This document shows positions 15,073 through 21,871 of a stretch of 34,048 nucleotides of DNA, piece by piece. Where the stretch lies: assembly GCA_913055945.1 (NCBI GenBank), contig CAJXKU010000003.1:1-34048 (forward strand), in the 5' to 3' direction. Position 1 is the first letter of the stretch. Every line of letters begins with the position of its first letter. Under the pieces are notes generated by a model. The model ran no database searches and was not told the origin of the DNA. It worked only from the letters and a program-made list of their open reading frames with translations. The stretch is from an uncultured Lentisphaerota bacterium. Lineage in GTDB: Bacteria > Verrucomicrobiota > Lentisphaeria > Oligosphaerales > CAJXKU01. The translations under genes were made by a program, and so were the position numbers.

Positions 15073-16641
15073 TCAGCGGGCGTGATGAACATTTGCGGCT
15101 TGATTCAGAAGCTGTTCAAAGGCCGCATTAAGTTTTTCTTTAGTCAAAGGTTTAGAGATTATTTTGTCTATATTTTCTGTGCGGCCTTCGTTGACCTCCA
15201 TCATGTCCCCGAATCCCGTAAGCATGATGAGCGGTTTTTCAGGGGCAATGGATTTGATTTCCGCAGCCAGCTGGTCCCCATTCATCTGAGGGGTGGCCCG
15301 GTCAGTGATTACTGCATCATATCTGTCTTTATTGAAATATTCTAAAGCTTGAGCGCCGTGGCATGTGACATCCGCGATATGGCCTTGATGTTCCAGCAAT
15401 TCTTTCAAGAATTCCCGTTGAGACTCTTTGTCTTCGACGATCAGTATCGTGAGAGAAGGGAATCCGCTGGTATTCTGCACGAATGCGGAGGATTCCTGGT
15501 CTTCTTCGTTTTCTGATGGCGGAAAAAGTATCCGGAAGCTCGTACCTTTAGCTTCTTCGCTTTCCACGGTAAAATCGCCCAGATGCCTTTGGATAATTCC
15601 CTGTAGGACGGCGAGGCCCAACCCGCTGCCGTCTGGGCCTTTTGTGCTGTAGAAAGGGTCCAGGCATCGCTGTTTTGTTTCTTCTGACATTCCCATGCCA
15701 GTATCCGAAACCAGCAGCAGTACGTTTTCCTCCTGCATTGAGGTTGTGATTCGGATTGTACCTTCATCGGGAATGGCGTCAACAGCGTTGAAAATGAGAT
15801 TGGTCAGTATCTCGTTGAGTTCCGCTTCATTTCCTTCAATGCAAGGGATGTCGCCCAATTCTGTGTGAATGTCAATGTTTTTTCCGGAAGCTTGAGCCTC
15901 CTCTTTCCACATGAGCCTTGTCACAGAAACGGCGTCTTTGACCACTTTGTTAAGATCAATAGATGTAAATGCGTCCTGTTCCCGCGGACGGTAGAATTTG
16001 CGCATCCTGCGGATGGTTTCCGTGGCGTGATCCGCTGCCTGCTGGATGTGTTTTAGATAATGCAGGGCCTTGTCCTGGTTTTTCAGCATATCGGGTTGTT
16101 CCACCAGCATACTGGAAAAGCCCTGAATAGGGGAGAGCGCGTTGTTGAAGTCATGTGCGATGCCACTGACCATGGTTGTCAGTGCCCGCTGACGTTCATG
16201 GTCGATGAGTTGCTGCTGAGTACTGCGCAGTTCCGTCAGCGTCTCTTCCAGTTTCCGGTTCGTCGTCTTTACATTCTGTTCGGCTTGCCGGCGTTTGGTA
16301 ATATCGAATATTGTGTTTGCAAACCCGGCAGGGGCTTGCTTGTCATCTTTAACTACGGATGCACTGAACAGGATATTCAACTTCTGGCCGCTCTTTGTGG
16401 AGATTGTCATTTCTCCTGTCCATGTCCCGTTCTCTCGCGCTTTTCGGAGCAGCTCTTCGCCTTTGTGTTCATTATCCAGAAATTCTTTTATGTTTTTACC
16501 GACAGCGTCACTGCGTTCACACTCCCAGAGTGACAAAAACGCCGGGTTTACATAAGTCATGACCCCACTCATGTCCGTACAGGAGAAAGCTACAGCCGCG
16601 TATTCGAGGGCATGAGTAAGTGGAAACGGTTGTTCGCTCAT
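15073..16641 (-). CDS. Hybrid sensor histidine kinase, PAS - HisKA - HATPase - REC
   Basis: The 522-residue protein has one PAS domain (about 8-118, ending in the usual TIFDITKRRQAEQ), a short coiled linker, and a HisKA/HATPase core with phospho-His H163 (GIAHDFNNALSPIQGF), N box NLIFNAVDA, G1 DTGMGM and G2 GSGLGLAVLQGI. A C-terminal receiver domain (about 396-515) follows with phospho-acceptor D447 (AVITDRATPQMNG), T475 and K497. No membrane helix is seen. The sequence from QLIDHERQRALTTMVSGIAH to the end of the HATPase is strikingly similar to the neighbouring 1011-residue kinase, including ETIRRMRKFYRPREQDAF. That neighbour lacks a receiver, so cross-phosphorylation onto this REC is conceivable but is inference. 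The ribosome-binding site at ATG 16641 is weak. Confidence 0.92.
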   Translation of the reverse strand: MSEQPFPLTHALEYAAVAFSCTDMSGVMTYVNPAFLSLWECERSDAVGKNIKEFLDNEHKGEELLRKARENGTWTGEMTISTKSGQKLNILFSASVVKDDKQAPAGFANTIFDITKRRQAEQNVKTTNRKLEETLTELRSTQQQLIDHERQRALTTMVSGIAHDFNNALSPIQGFSSMLVEQPDMLKNQDKALHYLKHIQQAADHATETIRRMRKFYRPREQDAFTSIDLNKVVKDAVSVTRLMWKEEAQASGKNIDIHTELGDIPCIEGNEAELNEILTNLIFNAVDAIPDEGTIRITTSMQEENVLLLVSDTGMGMSEETKQRCLDPFYSTKGPDGSGLGLAVLQGIIQRHLGDFTVESEEAKGTSFRILFPPSENEEDQESSAFVQNTSGFPSLTILIVEDKESQREFLKELLEHQGHIADVTCHGAQALEYFNKDRYDAVITDRATPQMNGDQLAAEIKSIAPEKPLIMLTGFGDMMEVNEGRTENIDKIISKPLTKEKLNAAFEQLLNQAANVHHAR

Positions 16642-16783
16642 ATCTATCTGGCCCTGTCAGTTCTTTCTTTGGTATATGGCGTGAGTGTCTGTGTCCGCTC
16701 TCAATCTGCTGCATTTGTCTTTAAAACGAAACGCCAGTAAAAACGGCGATACTATGTATCGAAGGAAGCGACCTGATAAGTTA

Positions 16784-16811
16784 GCATACACCCCGAAGAA
16801 GTTTTTGCCAA
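16784..16811 (-). promoter_or_regulatory. Candidate promoter of the hybrid kinase
   Basis: On the minus strand TTGGCA, 16-17 bases, then TATGCT, giving a leader of about 135 bases to ATG 16641. The -35 matches the consensus at five of six positions and the -10 at four of six. Nothing better is seen between the start codon and the repeat-rich region. Confidence 0.35.
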
Positions 16812-16876
16812 AAGGGTTAGCCGGTGCTGAGTTAATCGGGCGGTCCAGTTAGATGTTTAAGAAGCTGTAACTCCCA

Positions 16877-16952
16877 GAACTCACGCGCATCTCCCGGGTT
16901 CGTGACAGCTGGATTTCTGATCAGGCGGTCTTCTGCAAATGGAATGCAACAG
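16877..16952. repeat. Dispersed repeat, copy 1 (partner at 33764-33843)
   Basis: The stretch GAACTCACGCGCATCTCCCG through GGAATGCAACAG aligns over about 76-80 bases with 33764-33843 in the same orientation, sharing GAACTCA, GCGCATC, GACA, GGAT, CTGA, GTCTT and TGCA blocks with modest divergence. It lies in a 1.3-kb gene-free stretch upstream of the hybrid kinase. No ORF is credible here. Confidence 0.5.
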
Positions 16953-17172
16953 TTCTTACCCCCTGCGACAGCGAAGTCACTCCCTAAGCGCCACGCCTTG
17001 ACGGGCTGAACGCCTGGGGTAATGCAGGCTGATATCACGGATGATTCCGGCTACCAGGTTGCTCAGTATGGTGAGCTCTGGAAACTCGATCTTTCGGAGT
17101 ATTGCGTGCAGCATGACACATCGGCGCGCTCCGTGCGCCGCTCTGCACTGCGTGCAGGCATTGCATGCAGCG

Positions 17173-17262
17173 GACTGCGTCCAGCGTGACGATTACAGCA
17201 TGGATGCTTACGACATGCTGAATGCAATTCCTGAACGCAGTTTGACAGGCTGAACGCAGTTC
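17173..17262 (+). repeat. 90-bp dispersed repeat, copy 1
   Basis: A 90-base unit from GACTGCGTCCAGCGTGACG to GGCTGAACGCAGTTC. A near-identical full copy is at 19388-19477, an inverted full copy at 33902-33991 and an inverted partial copy at 33830-33890. Two of the full copies are bordered on both sides by the TCTCATACGAG motif of the mosaic family. This one is not. It is the shared source of the recurring YDMLNAIP peptide in the spurious ORFs of the track. Confidence 0.85.
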
Positions 17263-17266
17263 CAAA

Positions 17267-17580
17267 GCGCTACATAAAACGTAGCGCAGTCCAAAGACAG
17301 CCTTGCGGCTGTCGTACATGTGGTGATCGACGAAGTCGCAAGATCCCGACCTTTATAAAGTCTCGGGGGCGATCCTTCGGAGTGGTCCCGATCTCTCTAG
17401 AGAGATCGGGACTTTGGTACGGCATGCCCTGGCGCGGCGACATTTTTTTGCGATGCGAAAGACCGGACCGGGTTTCGGGCTACCAAAGCGGCGATCGGGA
17501 TGGGTCGCCGCACGCCCAAAATGCTTCGCATCAGTATACTGATCACCGAAAAAGCCTTCGGCTTACTCATACGTAAAACA
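17267..17580. repeat. Cluster of consecutive hairpins including a perfect 28-bp palindrome
   Basis: Successive stems are GCGCTAC/GTAGCGC (17267-17287), GACAGCC-TTGC-GGCTGTC (17296-17313), a perfect 28-base palindrome centred on CTCTCTAGAGAG (17385-17412), GCGGCGAC/GTCGCCGC enclosing a longer loop (about 17433-17510), GATGCGAA/TTCGCATC, and AAGCC-TTC-GGCTT (about 17552). The density of self-complementarity is far above that of flanking coding DNA. It may be several merged palindromic repeats or the template of a structured RNA. No promoter or T-tract was obvious, so I leave it as a repeat region. Confidence 0.6.
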
Positions 17581-17615
17581 GTGGATACTTGTCAAAGTAC
17601 TCGTCTAACAGGACA

Positions 17616-17696
17616 CGTTATGTTGCGGAAAAAGAGTTTATTCAGATCAAATCAGCCATGGTGCGGACTCATTGAAAGCGTTCACGCAACATAACG
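17616..17696. repeat. 12-bp perfect inverted repeat, 57-base spacer
   Basis: CGTTATGTTGCG (17616-17627) and CGCAACATAACG (17685-17696) are perfect inverted copies. The spacer contains no ORF. The unit could be a small palindromic element or a cruciform. From 17697 to the barrel gene I see only AT-rich sequence with no confident promoter. Confidence 0.5.
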
Positions 17697-17948
17697 CCGC
17701 GCACCACATAACTCACTTCGGTACGGCATAAGTTCTGGTTATCTGTTTACGTTCCTTCCGGCCAGCATAGATAGCTCCATGGACAGAAGCTAAATTCATG
17801 ATAGAGTATGGCACCCTATTACTGAAACGATTCAGCTATAGGCAAGGATATATATTCAAAACCGGTTCGGCAAAATCAGGCCGTCTGTCGAAGCTGAAAC
17901 GGCATCCTTTTACTTGTGCAATTTATTGAACCTAAGGAAATACGGACA

Positions 17949-18917
17949 ATGATTAAAACGCTGAAGAAAGGACTTATTACCGGCCTATTGGGTGTGGCAG
18001 GATGCACTATGCTGGCAGCTTCTGCTGAGGAGACGGGAACGCAGCAGATGCAGGGAGGTAACGCGCAGTGGAAAAACCCCATTTCCAACCCGATCTTTAA
18101 TGACACCGCAGAACTCAAGCGGCAGTTCGACTTTCAGTTCATCTGGCAAAGCCTTGCGAGTCACTTCAGGACCATACACGGACCTATTCTGAAGGTAGGT
18201 GTGGATATGAACGTGGGGCTTTTCCAATTGGAATATCCGATCAGCGAGAGGTGGGCGTTACTTATCAATAAGGCTGGCTATATAGATTTCAATCCCAGCG
18301 GAACCCTGATGAATAAACGGGAAGGTTTCGCCAACATTTCAGGCGGCGTCAAGTACGCACTCCCGTCTGCTCAGATAGAGCCGCTGAACTGCGCGGTCCG
18401 TACCACAATTGAAGCACCGACCGGCGATGACCAGGTATTCCAGGATGGGCGCGGCAGCATCAGTCCCGCCTTTATCGCGACTTATGACTTCGACCGAATT
18501 GCCTTAAATGGTGTAGCGGGGGCAATTCTGCCGTTCGATGGGAGCGAACAGAGCAGTAAAGGGTATATGAGCTTCGACTTCGCCGCTAAGCTGACGCGAT
18601 CTGTCTCCTCTCATGTGGAACTCAACTGGTTTCGCGTGTTAGACACGGGTAATGGTGATGCAGTCTATGACAGTCACGGAGAGATCCAGACCGCCAGCCA
18701 TCCCTCGGTAGGATTCGAAGGAGGCGATCTTTTCAACCTGGGTGCAGAGAATGCCGACAAATTTCCGGACCTTGTGACGGGTGCCCTGGGCCTCCGCTAC
18801 CAGGCACTCGAGAATGTCAGTCTCGGCATGGCTTACGAAATTGCAATGACGCACACTCATAAAGAACAGAGTTTTATGGACGAACGGGTAACGGCCAACG
18901 TAAGCATGCAGTTCTAA
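17949..18917 (+). CDS. Predicted outer-membrane beta-barrel protein
   Basis: The 322-residue protein starts with a signal peptide (MIKTLKKGLITGLLGVAG, then AASAEETG; cleavage after ASA is likely). A VAGC segment inside it also fits a lipobox, so a lipoprotein signal cannot be fully excluded. The rest is rich in alternating aromatic/hydrophobic strands (MNVGLFQLEYPISERWALLINKAGYIDF, GYMSFDFAAKLTRSVSSHVELNWFRVLD, ALGLRYQALENVSLGMAYEIAM) and ends VTANVSMQF. A terminal Phe is typical of substrates of the BAM assembly machinery. I recognise a generic porin or transporter-like barrel but no specific family or substrate. ATG 17949, preceded by AAGGAA at about nine bases, is preferred to the track start at 17916 because it places the basic signal-peptide head first. 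It is flanked on both sides by long repeat regions and appears monocistronic. Confidence 0.75.
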   Translation: MIKTLKKGLITGLLGVAGCTMLAASAEETGTQQMQGGNAQWKNPISNPIFNDTAELKRQFDFQFIWQSLASHFRTIHGPILKVGVDMNVGLFQLEYPISERWALLINKAGYIDFNPSGTLMNKREGFANISGGVKYALPSAQIEPLNCAVRTTIEAPTGDDQVFQDGRGSISPAFIATYDFDRIALNGVAGAILPFDGSEQSSKGYMSFDFAAKLTRSVSSHVELNWFRVLDTGNGDAVYDSHGEIQTASHPSVGFEGGDLFNLGAENADKFPDLVTGALGLRYQALENVSLGMAYEIAMTHTHKEQSFMDERVTANVSMQF

Positions 18918-19214
18918 GTCAGCGTCCCCCCAGATACGGTCTTACGCTGAGTAGCCATATGATACCACTTTCTCAGTATCTATTGTGTATGCACAGCTTC
19001 TCTACTCAGAACCGGAGTGATTGGTTGGGTGAACACTTCTTCTATAAAGAATAGTCAGCCAACATATCGCCGTAATTGATTTCTTCCATAGTTACAAACA
19101 GGGCCGCGCAACCTATAAAAACATAGGATTTAGCGGGTGTGCGACTTCAGGATAAATGAAACATTCTTTGCCCGCTCCCGATTTTGAGACTAATGTTTGA
19201 CACGCTGACGCAGT
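18918..19214. other. Gene-free stretch downstream of the barrel gene
   Basis: Immediately after the stop, TCAGCGT (18919-18925) and ACGCTGA (18944-18950) can pair, but no T-tract follows, so a terminator is only possible. The rest is AT-rich and I see no gene or repeat in it up to the mosaic repeats at 19215. Confidence 0.3.
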
Positions 19215-19266
19215 TCTCATACGAGTCTGAGCGCCGGTGTAGCCACCGGACACCCCAGTATGAGAC
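19215..19266. repeat. 52-bp mosaic unit
   Basis: The unit runs from TCTCATACGAG (19215) to GTATGAGAC (19266), with an inner GCCGGT/ACCGG stem and CACCCC before the right arm. It has exactly the same length and layout as 11591-11642. Its right arm is shared with the next unit. Confidence 0.75.
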
Positions 19267-19383
19267 TCGGCAGACATGCTGAAGCATGAACTCCGACGAG
19301 TCGATCGCGCGGTTTTGGCCCGTCAGAGTTCATACTTTAGTATGGTTTGGATTCATGCAGTCGCTGCATACCGAGTCTCATAC
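19258..19383 (+). repeat. 126-bp unit with terminal inverted repeats (copy 1)
   Basis: The unit is bounded by GTATGAGACTCGG and CCGAGTCTCATAC, a perfect 13-base terminal inverted repeat. The interior holds GACATGCTGAAGCATGAACTC and GTCAGAGTTCATACTTTAG. An inverted copy of about 85-90% identity by eye lies at 25562-25685. Structure and size resemble a MITE or a composite REP/BIME unit. Confidence 0.85.
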
Positions 19384-19387
19384 GAGG

Positions 19388-19477
19388 GACTGCGTCCAGC
19401 TTGACGCTTACAGCATGGATACTTACGACATGCTTAATGCAATTCCTGAACGCAGTTTGACAGGCTGAACGCAGTTC
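19388..19477 (+). repeat. 90-bp dispersed repeat, copy 2
   Basis: This is a full copy of the 17173-17262 unit with only a handful of base changes. It is bordered on the left by GAGTCTCATACGAGG and on the right by TCTCATACGAG, so the short boundary motif joins it to its neighbours. Confidence 0.85.
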
Positions 19478-19527
19478 TCATACGAGCCTGACCGCTGGCC
19501 ATAGTCCAGACACCCCTTACAAGAGAC
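19476..19527. repeat. 52-bp mosaic unit with decayed right arm
   Basis: It begins TCTCATACGAGCCTGACCGC, has the CACCCC block, and ends with TTACAAGAGAC where GTATGAGAC is expected. Its length is again 52 bases. It then runs into a 52-base inverted repeat, GAGACCAACTGCG (19523) to CGCAGTGGTCTC (ends 19571). Confidence 0.7.
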
Positions 19528-19568
19528 CAACTGCGGCATTGACGGTAAATACTGGCTCCACGCAGTGG

Positions 19569-19693
19569 TCTCATACGAGCCAAACCGCCGGGCGGCGCAA
19601 CCGCCCTGACACCCCGCGGCGAGACTTTGTCTCCGGTATGTTCCGGCCTTTTTGCGGTACACCTGTCTATGCACGCCGCCCGGCGGTTTGGCT
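19569..19693. repeat. 57-bp mosaic unit plus 19-bp perfect inverted repeat
   Basis: The short unit runs from TCTCATACGAG (19569) to GAGAC (19625). Its segment AGCCAAACCGCCGGGCGGC (19578-19596) is perfectly complementary to 19675-19693, so a 116-base hairpin can form. An inverted relative of the short unit is at 25677-25730. The remaining DNA to 19866 shows no gene. Confidence 0.7.
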
Positions 19694-19866
19694 TTATCCC
19701 CCGTATTACACTTGACGCGGTTGCCGGCGGGTGGTACTTCACCGGATAAAACAGCATGAGCTTTCCTGTCCGTTCTTGATCGAAATCGAAATCGCTTTGC
19801 CGATATCTCTTCCTCGCACGACCTATAACCGTTTTAACCGACGTTTTTGCCTGCACGGAACTGCAG

Positions 19867-19895
19867 TTGATCTTGCATGGAGTCCATGTTATATT
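19867..19895 (+). promoter_or_regulatory. Candidate sigma-70 promoter of the sigma-54 activator gene
   Basis: TTGATC, 17 bases, TATATT. This would start transcription near 19902 and give a leader of about 115 bases before ATG 20017. It lies just downstream of the mosaic repeats. Confidence 0.5.
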
Positions 19896-20016
19896 CAATA
19901 CGAGCTTTTTGCGCCCGCCTTATCCATTTTCTGTTGCGCAGTCATCGGTCGCGATGAAGTCGATACTATCGACGAAGCGAGGTTTTCCGTAAATTTCAGC
20001 TCAGGACATAACAAGA

Positions 20017-21543
20017 ATGCCTCAGAGAACATACACTCACGCACAACTCGCGCTGATTGCCCGAATTGCGCGCGAACTGGCAGATGCGCAGGAACTCCAG
20101 CGCACCCTGGGAACTGTGCTGGATTGGCTGTCCGCCGAAATCGGACTGCGCCGGGGTGTGATCACCCTGATCAACGAAGAGGGCACGGAAATCCAGGCAG
20201 ATATCACCGGAAGTGATATCCCCGAAAGTCAATCGGAGCGGATGTCCTACCAACCCGAGGAAGGCATCACCGGCAGGGTTTTCTCCTCCGGTGAACCGGT
20301 CTACCTCCCCCGCCTGGACGAGAACCAGGAATTTCTGGACCGGGCCGGGCTGCGGAAAAACCTCGATCAGTCCCGGATTGCATTTTTCTGCGTGCCGATA
20401 ACCTATCGGGAAACTGTGATCGGAACCCTTTCTGCGGACAAAGACATTGCGCAAATCACAGATCATCAGGCGGAACAATCCTTCGTTATGGAAGTTGGCC
20501 ATCTGCTGGCGCCTTTTGTACAACGCCGCCGCCTCGAAGAGCAGCTCGAGGTCTTCCAACATGCCCGTGAGCCCCAGGGCCTTTTCCGCAAACTCATCGG
20601 ACGTTCGCCACAGATTGAAGAAATACAAAGACTTGTTGTGAAAGTGGCCGATGCGAGTACAACCATCCTGATCGGAGGCGAAACCGGTACCGGCAAAGGG
20701 GTAGTGGCGGAACTTATCCACGAAATGAGCCCCCGTAAGGACCATCCCTTCCTGGAAGTGAATTGCGGAGCAATCCCGGAACACCTCGTAGAAAGCGAAC
20801 TGTTCGGTCACGAAAAAGGCGCATTCACCGGCGCCACCCACAGACGTACAGGTGTTTTAGAGCGTGCGGGAGCCGGCACCGTGTTTCTTGACGAGATCGG
20901 TGAATTGCCGCTGACCGCCCAGACCCGCCTTCTGCGCGTGCTTCAAAGCCGCGAATATGAACGGGTGGGAGGCAATGAAACCCTCCGATGCGCCGCGCGC
21001 ATTATAGCGGCGAGCAACCGGGACCTTGAACAGGCTGTCACTGACGGATCCTTCCGGTCGGATCTTTACTACAGAGTGAATGTCTTTCCCATCCATATGC
21101 CGCCGCTACGGGAGCGGGGTAAAGCAGACATTATGCTGCTGGCTGAACACTTTGCCCAGCGCTTCGCACAGGATCAGGGCAAACACATTGAACGCATGGA
21201 TACCCCTTGCATTGACATGCTTACAGCCTATCACTGGCCGGGCAACGTCCGCGAACTGGAAAACGTCATTGAGCGCGCCGTGCTTTTGACCGACGGCAGT
21301 GTCCTGCATGGTCACGACCTCCCCCCCTCTCTGCAGATGAACAGGTACACAGAGCACCAGGAATCCCACAACGATTTTAATACAAGAGTCCGCAACTATG
21401 AAATTGAACTGATTACTGAAGCCTTGAAGGAGACCAACGGTAATCAGACGAAGGCTGCGGAAAATCTGGGTATAACCAAACGCATGATTCAGTACAAAAT
21501 CAGAAACTACGGCATAAATTACCGTCGTTTCCGCCGGACCTGA
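20017..21543 (+). CDS. NifA/NtrC-class sigma-54-dependent activator (GAF - AAA+ - HTH_8)
   Basis: The 508-residue protein has a GAF domain (about 22-170, including [12 protein letters not shown] and [20 protein letters not shown]). A central AAA+ domain (about 192-420) follows, with Walker A GETGTGKG (221-228), the sigma-54-contacting GAFTGA motif (268-273) and Walker [10 protein letters not shown]. The C-terminus is a Fis-type helix-turn-helix ([25 protein letters not shown]). It is a bacterial enhancer-binding protein that remodels RNA polymerase-sigma-54. It lacks the receiver domain of NtrC, so the input is probably a small molecule or a PII-type protein acting on GAF, as in NifA. A -24/-12 promoter and glnA lie directly downstream, which makes glnA the obvious target. 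ATG 20017 has only a weak upstream AAG. Confidence 0.92.
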   Translation: MPQRTYTHAQLALIARIARELADAQELQRTLGTVLDWLSAEIGLRRGVITLINEEGTEIQADITGSDIPESQSERMSYQPEEGITGRVFSSGEPVYLPRLDENQEFLDRAGLRKNLDQSRIAFFCVPITYRETVIGTLSADKDIAQITDHQAEQSFVMEVGHLLAPFVQRRRLEEQLEVFQHAREPQGLFRKLIGRSPQIEEIQRLVVKVADASTTILIGGETGTGKGVVAELIHEMSPRKDHPFLEVNCGAIPEHLVESELFGHEKGAFTGATHRRTGVLERAGAGTVFLDEIGELPLTAQTRLLRVLQSREYERVGGNETLRCAARIIAASNRDLEQAVTDGSFRSDLYYRVNVFPIHMPPLRERGKADIMLLAEHFAQRFAQDQGKHIERMDTPCIDMLTAYHWPGNVRELENVIERAVLLTDGSVLHGHDLPPSLQMNRYTEHQESHNDFNTRVRNYEIELITEALKETNGNQTKAAENLGITKRMIQYKIRNYGINYRRFRRT

Positions 21544-21871
21544 ACAGTGACTCCTGAACTCCGTCTGCTTTAAAATAGGGCGGGAGCTGTTCATTTGGTG
21601 AATCTTCGCAATTAAAAGATACAATTACGTACCGATAGAGCGCAAAAAACGATACAATCCTGAATCACGCGCCGGGCACCACGAGGCAAAACAAAGGTAC
21701 ACGAAACATCTACTGGAATCCTATCTCTCGTAAATTCCAGCACTTACATTTCGCCTACACAACTTGGCATACAATGTGCTTACCTACCCGGCGAGTTCTA
21801 AAAAAACTCCCTTACACACAGCAACTCTCGTAACGCAAAACCTAAAGAAAAAAACAAGGAGCAATCTCACC
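21544..21871 (+). promoter_or_regulatory. glnA control region
   Basis: This stretch of 328 bases separates the activator gene from glnA. It holds two GATACAAT octamers (21618-21625 and 21651-21658) whose starts are 33 bases apart, about three helical turns, with a further GATA at 21634. They lie about 105-145 bases upstream of the -24 element, a usual distance for enhancer-binding-protein sites. That role is inference. The track's extended glnA start at 21764 falls inside the promoter and is not used. Confidence 0.4.
21764..21780 (+). promoter_or_regulatory. sigma-54 (-24/-12) promoter of glnA
   Basis: TTGGCATACAATGTGCT matches the sigma-54 pattern YTGGCACGNNNNTTGCW with the essential GG and GC exactly ten bases apart. 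Deviations are T for C at the end of the -24 block and G for T in the -12 block. The start of transcription would be near 21791 and the leader about 80 bases. The adjacent sigma-54 activator gene supports the call. Confidence 0.7.

Noticed and set aside
17041-17253. Short ORFs at 17041 and 19286 both ending YDMLNAIPERSLTG, and a minus-strand relative at 33640-33876
   Set aside because: The shared peptide comes from the 90-bp repeat. The rest of each ORF is unrelated and there are no convincing start sites.
17608-17700. Possible integron attC site (GTCTAAC followed by an inverted repeat)
   Set aside because: The matching GTTRRRY core is absent at the other end and no integrase or cassette array is present.
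17805-17830. TGGCAC-like sequence upstream of the barrel gene, considered as a second sigma-54 promoter
   Set aside because: The -12 GC does not fall ten bases after the GG, so the essential spacing fails.
18001-18010. Lipobox VAGC in the barrel protein, suggesting a lipoprotein
   Set aside because: The Cys lies within the hydrophobic core, an AxA-type site follows at ASA-EE and the chain ends in Phe like an outer-membrane barrel. Kept only as an alternative.
19215-19693. CRISPR array
   Set aside because: Repeats recur but their spacing and content are irregular, the units are palindromic and share arms, and no cas genes are present.
19996-20841. 281-residue ORF on the minus strand
   Set aside because: Antisense to the sigma-54 activator gene; no domain or start signals.
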